Of a stretch of 64,000 bases of DNA, positions 37,271 to 49,113 are shown piece by piece. The stretch's first letter is position 1, and the number at the start of each line of letters is the position of its first letter. The notes beneath the pieces are model-generated. The model was not told the origin of the DNA. It ran no database searches and saw only the letters and a program-made list of their open reading frames with translations. The stretch is from Sipunculus nudus (Eukaryota; Annelida; Sipuncula; Golfingiida; Sipunculidae): assembly GCA_026874595.1 (NCBI GenBank), contig CM049320.1, forward strand, positions 19,477,714 through 19,541,713, given 5' to 3'. Both the position numbers and the translations under genes were made by a program.

Positions 37271-40200
37271 CTGAATAAAACATCGAAATGAAAATTAATT
37301 TGGCGATAAAGGTCTGACATGTATTCTCGATAACAAATGCACCAAGTTTTATCTAGCCATCTAAGATATCTTCTGTTCAATTTAAATAAAAAATATGAAA
37401 AACAATCTTACAGATACATAACGTTTGAATTTTCAGGCACAAAGTTAACACAGAAAGGTAAATTTTCGGAAGTGCGTCTTAAAGTTACCAGGTATATACT
37501 TGTGGAAATTCAGTGTTATATCTTTATACTTTGACTGCTGGGGTGATATTGTCAGATATGTTATCTGTTCTGTAATTACATTTACACTTGATAGACATTT
37601 GGAACGGCAAGTGGCGCCACTGATCATATGCAACAAGTCTTTAATACTGGAGAATTAGTCGCAGTATTCCACATACGTTTTATATCTGTCCGTAACATAT
37701 TTGGGATATTTCATCATGATTACAGGTAAAAAAAAGTCTTAATAAGAGGATTATGCCGGCATGACCATATATCAGCTGAATGAAAAAGAGAGACATGTAT
37801 ACCCTGAAATATAACAATAAGATTTACCTCTGTGATCAATAAATACAATAATTTTATTATATTTCATTTCATTTCAGTTTCATCCTGATTTTTTCATTGT
37901 TATTAAATTGGCTGACAAGGCAAATAAATACCCACCGCCAATTCTGTCGCACGACTGGGTAAAGAATATGACCAAGAATGTGTGAGTGTGTAAATGATGC
38001 AAAAAGTTACATTCTCATATATTTATTCTTGTCTGTCATACTCCCAAACCTTTGGAAAAAAAATTTGATAAATCGGTCATGTCGACGGTCGACTGGACTT
38101 GTTATATTAGTGAGTAATATTCTTAACTTTGAGTTAATTTTGTGACTTGGCCGATAGCTGATAGTCTGAAACCGTTCAGTCATACCATGGATGATGCTGG
38201 AATTAATATGAAGGGTAAAAGTAATGCAAATTCCATAGCCATCCGTGCACGTATTTTTTTAATTTGGATTATGATTTATGAATTTGTACCCAGGAACAGT
38301 TTTATCGCAAGCTCATTACTGTTAATTATATTCTCAGAGAACTGGACCTATTTACAAGGTAGATATTTGTTATTATTATGCATCTTTCCGCTTTGATAGT
38401 CAAAGGCAAGCTGTTTTGCCAATGCTGTGATAAGAGTACAATTCGTCCGTCTCCTAACAGACATACCAAACTCTAGGATATCACCTGATTCTCAATCTAA
38501 ACATATTTCTGTAATTCAATCTCATAGTTCAATTGAAATTCTGGTAATTTTGAAAACAATAATAGTGGCGCCAATAGCCAATGCTCCTGTTTAATTGATA
38601 AGATTGTTTAAGAACAAAAAGTAACATGACATGATTGCTGCGTAATGTCAATCAAAAATAAGTTAAATTCTGCGAGAAAAAATATATATAACAAGCGCCT
38701 TAGTTAACATTGACAATAAAAATGTCCATATAAACATGTACATCAGATTTCATAGTAATCCATGTATATACTATTGAGAGAATGGAGATTTTGTATGAAG
38801 TTTTCTCAAAACGAAAGAAACTAGAATGGCTTTGTTTTTGCATCGCAAAAACAGATAAACGCCTCCCCCTATGGGCCATCCCAAAACATGAGGGATAAAA
38901 TATGCACTATCTCAAAACAACGATTCTAGATTCCAGCAATTTTCACCTTGAAGATCAAGGACAAGGTCACCACTTTTCGAACTCCGTTGAGATTTTGCCA
39001 GAATGAACTGGTGTGTCTTGAGGGTCAAGATCAAGGTCCTCACTTTTCGAACTCGGATGAGATTTGGACAGAAAGAACTGGTGTGTCAAATTTGAGTACA
39101 AAATGTGAACAACTTCAAAAGTTATGGGGTTTACAAAATCGTTACATTTTGGCAGATTTGTCCATGAAGATGAAGGTCAAGGTCACCAGGTTTCAATTCT
39201 TCCGTGATTGTTGGTAGGAACAATGAATATTTAAAATTCTGGAGGAATATATGCAGCCCTTCAAAAGTTAACGCGTTCACAAGACATAAAACTGTAATTC
39301 GGCCGAGTTGACCTTGAAGATCCTGGTCAAGGTCACTGGGTTTCAAACTCCTCTGATAACTTGGTAGGAACCATTCGTGTACCAAATTGGAGGACTAAAT
39401 GATAAATTCTTCAAAAGTTATGTTTAACCAAAAAGAAGGGTCTTTCTGCCGTCTTCTTAAAATCGTGTGTTGTTCACTTATATATTTATTGGATCTTCGA
39501 GTATTCTTTGCAGTGTCGTATTATATTTTTAAATACATTGAAAGTAAGTCTGTTTTTTATTGATATAAATATTCATGATTTTGCTGTATTGAATTATATC
39601 ATTTTGTTCTTTCTGGTATCAAAAAGATAAACATGAACATACCACTGTCAACATGTCGACAACGTGCATTGTGCGAGATTCCTCCCTGAAGACATGGTCA
39701 AGTTCCTGCAGGTAGGGACTTCCGGTTGCGGTGTCACGGTATGATACATGATCTAGGGAAACAGATCAATAAAATAGAAGGAATGACAATTTATTCTGAT
39801 GGTAGACGCAGTCATTACTCTTATCGGTCTTTTTTTATGATATAAATATAGCCAATTCATCTTTCATGATCTTTTGGCAGGACTGAGTGATAGGTCAGAT
39901 ATTTCCTCCACTCTCGTTGTCACCTTCCTCTGTTAGTCAGAGCAAATGTTCTCTATCATTTTAAATGATCTTTTGTGGATGATGGGCAAATGGCCATAGA
40001 CTTGCAAACTATAAATTTGTGACGGATTGGTAAAATATAATGGAGAGCTGGATCTGTATCAAGTCGTCCCTCTGTGTTGCCGTCACTTTAACCTTAAAAA
40101 CATTAATCTTCCAAAAACAGGCGAAAATTATTTAAATCAGTTAAGGGTTGTTTTAAGAATTTTATGCCAAGCATGGTACCTGTAATCCTAAGGCCGTATG

Positions 40201-41278
40201 CACAAAGGCCGACTAATGGTTAGTCTCAGTTTAGTCTGCAGACCAACTTTAGACCGTATGCTCCGAAACGGACTAGAGATAAACTGGGTTTATCTCTGCA
40301 TTTTAGTCCGAGATTTAAACAAAAAGTTAGACCTGGTAGGGGTAGTTTAAGGTCGGACTTCATGGGAACCAATTGCATTTGAACCATTTTATGGGCTGTT
40401 AAAAGTATAAATGTACTTAAATGTTTTCACTCCAATTACAATTTATTAACCACAAATACATATGATATGCTGACATTGGCCCTCAAAGCAATTCTAGGTG
40501 AAGACCCGTCTGATAATTATAAAATTAGGAAAAACAGTGTTACATGTAATATGTTTAATTTGTAGCAAAAAGGCAGGAATTTAACAAACAAAAGTTTCCC
40601 TTTCCATGGAATGAAAATGTTCGGTATAGCATGTATATTTTGGCACTAAATCGTATAATACTCATATATATATTTTTTTACTGTTTGAATCTATGACCCT
40701 TGACACAGAAAGCAACTAAATAAGGTGCTCAAATCTGGCTTTATCAATATTTCATTTTACAACCATAGACCTAATGGTAGGTCAATTAGTAACTAAAAAC
40801 AATTGTCATTAATCTTTGACCTTTTAAAGTCATTAAATTAAGAAATAAGATAACAAATCTCAAAACACTTTTCTTACAGTTAAGGAAAATATTTCCTTAC
40901 AAAAAACATCTGACTAGGATGGCCAAGGTTTTTTTCATGTGCAATATAAAGGTTTTTTCGACGTGCATTTATACTTTATATACTAGATATAGTCTCATAA
41001 AAAACATAAGGAAAGATATACAAATACTTGGCTCAATAATAAAAAAAAATATGACATGAAAGTAATTTCAATGGTATTTCTAGATTTAATGTAAACAATT
41101 ATATATCTAGTTCAGTTTCAGCAAGAAAAATCTTTTGCTTATATGAATTTTGCGCTTATTTTAAAACTTTTACCAGCTTGCATCCTCTTACAAAATACCT
41201 ATTTCATAGGTATTTGGTTCTAGAATTTGCCATGAACAAGACTATCTAAAATACTCGACCCATTTGTACTGCTCAAAT

Positions 41279-41318
<40 letters not shown>

Positions 41319-44300
41319 TTACCTGTTATTCTTAATAGTAGCTATATTAGGTGTCATATATACTGGTCTGAAGTATAGCATCCAAACTAATTTAAAAGGA
41401 CTATGCGTCAGTAAAATCACGGCAGAATCTAATAATTGGTATAATATACAAGGAAAAGTTTTTTTAATATTTGCCTGACAGCCATATTAATTGTTACAGA
41501 TGTCTGTTTTATTGTGAGCTGTTGACATTCTGATTCGTGTTTGGCTAAAGCCCTGGGCGTTGCTAAGCTACAGCGTTCCTTGTTCCAGCTGGCCGGGTGC
41601 GGCCCACGTGAAAACACAGCGGTCATGCTAGTCAGGGGCTTTCTCACCAGGATTGTGAATGAACTGGACTGTTATTCTCTGAGAAGGTTTATGTGAACTG
41701 TTCATCTTATAAAAGACTTGTTGTCGCTGTGACAGTGGTGGTATCCTGGTAGTGTACACTTTATTTATATACTTGTATTGATTTACTGTTGTACTGTTGT
41801 TTTACTGTGTAATTGTATTGATTTAGTGTATTGTAATGTTAGAATTGTTTTAAGAATAAATTATAATTATTTGTTAACAAAAAAACACTGCCTTCTTTAT
41901 TCATTCCTCTAGACATTTCACGCTGCCTAGTGTCACAGAATCTGTTTTTTTTTATCTCCTTTACAAAATTTATGTTCGCTACGACTACGTGATCTGTTGA
42001 TATTAGGTTCCGTAACATAATATAAAAGGAGTCTGAAATTCGAAGGCGCATTGCCCCTCTTGGTTATAACAATATATTTTAATATTGTGAAACAATATTA
42101 GATATTAGACAGGTCTGTAATTTGATGGGTTGGAGCCCTCAAGGGGCACCAATCACCCCATAAGATTTGGACGAAAAGATCATACATTTTATCGTGATAT
42201 AATGTGCGATAGGAAATAACCCATTTTAATCTGGTGGCAATTTTGGGTTTCCAGTGGGCCTGTCACGCAAAGGATCTGGAGCTCTCATATAGACGCCAAT
42301 CATACCTATGAAAATGAGCAAGATCAAATATATTATCTTTGAGATACTGTGCGCGAAAAGTTGCGTCACTGATGGACGAACGTAAAAAAAAAACAAGGCG
42401 ATCACTATATTAGAACCATGCATGCTTTTCATTCATCGCCTTAATAATGATGAACAGTATTTACTTCGCGCCAAATCCCTGATATAATCAGACTCATTTA
42501 TAGTGCTAACAGACATGCATGCTGCATGATATTTTCAAGTCTTAAAATAGCCATTAAGAAAGCCTGCAAAAAGTTCATGTGCCCCCCCCCCCTTCTGACA
42601 TAAAATGAATTAATATAAGATCTACATAAATTTAAAAAAAATCGAAACAATCCTTGTGATTTGATAAATATGTGCTTCTTTATAAATATTACTCAATTCA
42701 GACCTTTTGCACTAAAATTTCATCAATGTTAGTCCTATTCTTAAAAGACCTCTTTGGACGTATACTTTGCAAAATCATGGGAACGTATATTTGATAGAAG
42801 TACATTATTTTATAGTGATGGTAAAATTCAAAGTATCTGGTATAAAATCTGTGAATACTTTTTGTCAGCCTAGCCATCGGATCTGCAAATATATATACAA
42901 ATGTATGAAAATAGGGGGCCTATCGGTCTATAAAGATATCTAAGGGTAACATATATAGCATATTATTAACAATTATGATGGATTTAATTATTTCTGAGGA
43001 TTGTTTTTTGTTAAATTGACCAGGTTTAGTGAAATATCATAATTGTTCAGAGGTTATACTTTATGTTATATAGACAGGCACTTATTGGAGATCTGGAGAC
43101 CTTCCCCATGAAATGTTGGTGAAGAACAAGGCAATAAACTACATTTCCCGGCTTCCTAGCGTCAAACTGAAGAGCTTTATTAGTTGGGACTTTCAGGCCA
43201 ACATCAAAAACAAAAAATGTAAATCGATATACAGGATTTTAATATATGAGTGGAAACTGGCCTTTAGTTACACATGAATTCCAAATTCTGCATGCTTTAA
43301 TCAAGCTATACAGGAATTGCTACCTCTGATTTTTAGCGATATCAAGTATAATTATCTCAATTACTAAGATATTAGTATGAATTAATGAACCGCACATCAT
43401 ATAATGACAGAAAGCACGCAGTGTAATTAGCCTCTAACAAATGCCGAGGCCAGATATAAACTATACCAGGATTTATAATACCTCAAATTAAATAGTGTAA
43501 ATGTATGGTAAATAGTGCATTTTAGGGTATTCGGAGCAATATTGTGCATAATTCAAAAGTCGGATAAAAAAAGGTTTTTGCTGGGAGCAGGAAGGGTTGT
43601 CCCCAACCCCCAAAACCCCCTGTGGATCTGAACTTGTTCAATCTCTTTTGGTCAAGCCATAAACAGGACACACGATACTGACCCAGAAACATCTTGGTTA
43701 ACATCATGACAGTTTCTGCAGAAATGTCCTGGCAAACTTAGTGTCAGCTCTGTAAACACCTTGAAAGTTACACTTTCTGAATGTTAAAGGCTGTTGAACA
43801 ATATTTGTAATAATAGCTCAAGGAAATAAAAAAAATGTATATACTTCACACATGTGCAACACCCTGCTTGTAGATTTTGGACAACATTGCCACAAACACC
43901 TCCTTATGAAGGTCACCTCACAGGTTTTATGTTTCACCAAATTCAGTCAATTTGGAGCACTAAATGATGAAACAAAGCTCCAGTTTCCCAATAAAAAGAA
44001 GCAAAGATTGCCACGAAATTAACTGCGCTTATTCATTTTTATAGCTCGACCTACTGTATTTGAATATTGGTGCCATCTGAATGTTGAATGGTTTATACGG
44101 AAATTCAAGATTTGTATTGAGACTGGCACCTCACTTTTATGTAACAGTAAACTCTGCACTCTTACATGTGACTTGTCTTATATTAATATAGAACGAGTCT
44201 CTCTGTCAGACCTATAATCCCTTTTTAGTATGGAAATATTTACAAAAACATAGGCCAAATAAATTTCTTGAAAAATATGATTAACACAATTTAGGTTTCA

Positions 44301-47300
44301 CTCTAATCAGTCAATTTTGAGTAAAAATCTAAAATCCAGCTTTAATCTCTAAATAAAAATAATGCACGGAATCCCTTGAAAATTACATAATTCATTTTCT
44401 TATGACATATTGGCGCTCTCTGTGATTTATAAGACTGACATCCCAGAGTCATGGGAGAATTTTACCTCTGAACAATTATGATATTTCACTAAAACTGGTC
44501 CATTAAGCAAAAGAAAAAAATATTCTCCAACATCTCAGTAATTAATGCATAATAATTATTAATAATACGCTATATGTTACCCTTGGATATCTTTATAGAC
44601 TGAAAAATACTATAGTAGCACCACCTTTTTTCGTACATATGTATATTTGCAGATTCATTTTTTATTCGCTTATTCATTTTTATAGCTCGACCTACTGTAT
44701 TTGAAATCTGGTGCCATCTAAATGTCGATTGGTTTATACGGAAATTAAAGATTGGTAGGGAGACTGGCACCTGACTTTAATGTGAAGAGATAAAGCTCTT
44801 CAGTTTGACGCTGGGAAGCCGGGAAATGTATTCAGCTGCCTTCTAAATCACCAACATTTTAAGGGGGGGGGAGGGGTCTCCAGATATCACACAAGTGCCT
44901 AACCATATAACATAAAGTAATATTATATGTATATTTACTGTGTGTTTGTTATATAATTCACCTCTATATATTTATATGGTCTGTGCCTCAACATCCTCCT
45001 TTAGAAAAAATATTAAAAATCCGGGCTTGTTATGATCAAAGACCCATCACAATAGCTCAGCATGGCTTAAAGTTTGAACTAAAGAGGTTCATTTTACATG
45101 TTTTAACCGACATATCAGTTGTAGGAGGTTTTATAGGATTGGTTACACAAATATTACACAGTCACTAGCCCTAACATTCACTGTACAGCAAATGAAAGCA
45201 GTAAAATTGCTCTTAACTGTTATTTTCCGTGGGGAATCCCCATAGTGACCCTGCAGACCTGCTTCATTAATATTCATATATTGGATTTAGTACCAGGTTT
45301 AAGGAGTTAGTACTTTGTCTGGCTAACCTTCTTTGGTCCTCCTTTGTGCATACTGTTTAGACTACACTCATAATCCTGTTTTAGCCAGTCCGAGATTAAT
45401 CAAATATATGGACTATATTAGGTTTACTTAGTCAGCTTTTTAGCAAACGGGCCTTATAATGTTTAAATGAGCATAAAGTCGCCATCAATGAATCTGTGCA
45501 ATATGAGATCATTGGTGTCTTAAATTATTACAATTACATTAACCTGATCATTTTTTAAATTTATTTTGTGGACAAATAAACAAACGATTTTTTATATCGT
45601 TATGATTTTTCGAGTAATGAGATTCGTGTACTGAAACTCCTTTGCAATAGAACATACTTGGTTGTGTAGAAAATGCAAACAGATAATCCGAGAAGCTGGG
45701 AACTTTCACTCTTTCTCTTGGTTGAACTCCATCAGAATCCGTCTCCATCTCAGCCGGTTCGACGAATTCCCCGACATCATCTTTCACTGTGGGTGAAAGT
45801 CTATAACATCAAAGAATTCCCTAAAAAAATATACTTTTCTTCATTTAAACCATGTGATGTTAAGATTTCATTCTTCTAACGTTCAGACTGTATACTGAAC
45901 TCAACATTTTAAACTTTTTTTTATTTTAAATTTCTTAACATTTCTTCCTGAGAGTGACTGTGCAATGGACCAGCCGTATATATGGACCAGCCGGTTTTAT
46001 ATTTGCAAGAATGAGAGTCAACATTTTATAACTGTATTTGATTCGGTTATTTTTACGTTTATCCTTATTAAAGTCAGAAATGCTCCTGGTGATGGCGGAG
46101 CTGAGGAGATGATACTTAAGCAACAGATTAGAGGCGCGGACAGTTTTAAGCTCGGTCCTTTCCCATAGTCACCAGGGTTCGATTCAATTGAAGTGTGAGT
46201 TGTAGTGACTACCGTGCGCCACCATCCGAGTCATGGAAAGTGCCTGCTATTAGTTATTATAGCTACCGTAGTTGTACAATCCATATTAAATAATAAGTTT
46301 AGAGAAGTTTGAAAAAAAAAATAATAGACATGAGGGTTTTATATCATTACCTCCTCGGCATGCTTGAATAATGAATATTTTTGGTCTCTCTGCCAAATTG
46401 GGAACCTCTTTAGTGTCAAAGATTTGTCGAATCTCTTCTTCTATAAAGATGCCGTCCCCATCTTGTGTACAGATGTAATGTCTGTTTTGGTGGTTACCGC
46501 CATGAGCCATTATCAAGACGAACACGCTTTTGGTGTTGTGGTTGTTTGCTGCGCGGGCAAAGTGTTTTAGAGTGGAAATTAAATTCTGCAAAATATAGAT
46601 AAGAAATAATCCATTAATCTGGCACAATGGAAGAAAAGAATGAACACATAGTTTTTATCAGTGCCTTAAAGACCATTAGAAGGATCTTGCAGATAATTCA
46701 CGGTCCCACAGGCAGTATAGTTGTCGATGTGCTGGCGGGATATGTTCATGTCTTTGAATGTTAAGCAAAAACCTTGCTGTATTATTCTGAAGCTTTAGAG
46801 GGAGAAGGAGGTGATTTGGGAAACCAGAAAATAATGAATTGAAGTCCTAATTTAGTTGATGTGCAAACATGCTGCTCTGACCAGACTGGTAACATGTTGT
46901 TCCATGCTTAAAGCACTGCCATTTTAGCCACTGACACCTTTGTACAATGATGACACTAGTGCCTTAATCTTATACAAACCATTTGTCCTTTCCTAATATG
47001 TAGATTACCTACCCCACGATTCAGGTCTTGGAACACATCGACCTCGTTAAATCCACTATCGCGGAACATACGTCGCATTTTCTCGATGTCATGTTCACTA
47101 CCCTCTCTGTACAAAATCTGACCAGTCGAGGCTGTCGTTTTAGTGTAATTGATGATCAGAACCTTTCCTTTTGCCTCTCTGTCAATGTCATAGACCTTCA
47201 ACATAAAAAGTGGCATATGTATAAACTAGAAAGCATTCAGAGACCATACATACAACCGCCAATGCATGGATTCCCTTGGATATATTCTTCGGAGGTATCT

Positions 47301-49042
47301 TGACGTTCATCATGCAACGATCGAACAATCAAGCTTGGCTGTCTGTCACTCATCTGGTAACAAAACGCAGCAAAAACCTCAAGCATTTTCATTTGTCGAA
47401 GAGCTCCGGAATTTGGCCAAAACAATTTATAATTAGGGACCCATGGGTCTCGACGTTCAGCTGAATTTGTCAATAAGGATATTTTTAAAGAAAGTTTTCA
47501 GAATGACAGTCCTGTGACCTAAACCAATGACCTGGTGACCATAAAATTATTTAGATTGTTGTAACTATCTTTTAAAAAGTGATCTTGACCTCTTACAAGG
47601 TAACCTCAAAATCTATAGATTTCCTTACTTTGGGGAAGTAAGCCATGTTTGAAAGATCATAATTTCGGATTGAAGAGTTTGATTTACAGTTCATCCACAA
47701 TTTTTTTAAAGATGTGGCTCCTTTTACCTTCAACATTGAACTCTGGACCCTGAACATCAAAATGAATTTACTTAAGTGGTGGGTCATTATTATGTAAGCT
47801 TGAAGCCAATTTGTCTATCCAAAGCAGAATTATGATCCATAAACTGACTTGTGAAAGGATGGGCCCTGTGACCTTGACCTTTGCACCTATGACCCCAAAA
47901 TCGAACAGAATCTTCCCCTATTGGCAGGTTAGCAATATCTTGAAGATGGAAAGTTTGCGATGAAAAGTTTACCTTCAAATGCATACACCTTCTTTTTAAA
48001 GAAATGGGTATTGTGACCTTGACCTTTGACTTCGTGACCCCGAAATCCTATAGGTTCTTGCATTAGTGGTGGGCCATATGTAAGTCAAGTTTGAAATCCA
48101 TGCGTCAATCCAACCTGAAGTTATCACCTGGAAACAAATTTGTGTGGATGGAGAGATGGACAGACAAACAGACAGACAGACTGGGTGATTACTATAGGGC
48201 ATCCACTTGTGATCAATTAACATACCAGGTTTTGGGACACTAGATGTAATCACAGCTGAGACATGATTGTTGTTATTTTATAGTTAAAAAAATAGAATAA
48301 TATTCGTTAAAATAACAAAAAAATACAGGTGGCGCCACCACTTTCTGGGAACTGACAAATCTAGTCATAGTTAATATTAAAGGCAAGATTCATGACATTC
48401 CATGCATTAATTATCAAGATATTGGAGGTTTTGTAACAATTTTTTATTATTCTTGGGGGGGGGGGGGGAGGGGGGTACTTCCAAGCCCCATAGCTCGGAG
48501 GATAGAAGTCACAGTGTCCTAATTCCATGTTTCCAAGGAGATTTTTTATTGACCTCCCTGGATGTAACTTAAAAGTTTCTAGGACCAGCAGTTACGATTT
48601 GTGCCCTGCTAACGGACGCCCGGACGGCCGGACGGCCGGACGGACGACGAACAAAGCGCCATTCCTATACCTCAGTTGACTTACAGTCAGCTGAGCTAAA
48701 AAAAACCGCCCAAATGACATGTAAAAAGGTTCGTGTCTCATCAGACACTTGAAGCTTCTCAATGATATATGAAGAATTTGGTTTGTCCGTACTTAACACA
48801 TATAGTATCGTGACATACAAGCATGAATAAACAACGCTACTTTTCAAGCTTCCCTTTTCATTATCTAAGTGATGAATACTTACTCTGTTCGGATTTATAA
48901 CGCGGGCCAGGGGTCCCTCATTCAATACTGCTGGTGTTTCTGGATAATTACCCACGTTATGGTTGCTCGGCAACACCAACACATCACATTCTGTTCCTAT
49001 AGCAACAGAGACATATTGGATATAGATTCTGATAAACAACAG

Positions 49043-49113
<71 letters not shown>

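Larger units (their letters stand above)
40190..45459. mobile_element. 5.3-kb inverted-repeat-bounded block inside caspase A intron 7
   Basis: Left end AAGGCCGTATGCACAAAGGC is matched by the right end, whose reverse complement reads AAGGCCCGTTTGCTAAAAAG, both continuing into GACTAA. A second inverted pair (GTATGCACAAAGG at 40197 and CCTTTGTGCATAC at about 45341) lies inside the right end. No transposase was found; the block holds other repeats. It may be a non-autonomous element of a Harbinger-like type grown by nested insertions, or two separate MITEs. Boundaries are approximate. Confidence 0.5.

Noticed and set aside
47028-47464. Plus-strand frames of 62-91 codons
   Set aside because: Shadows of the caspase A exon 5 and of neighbouring intron sequence.
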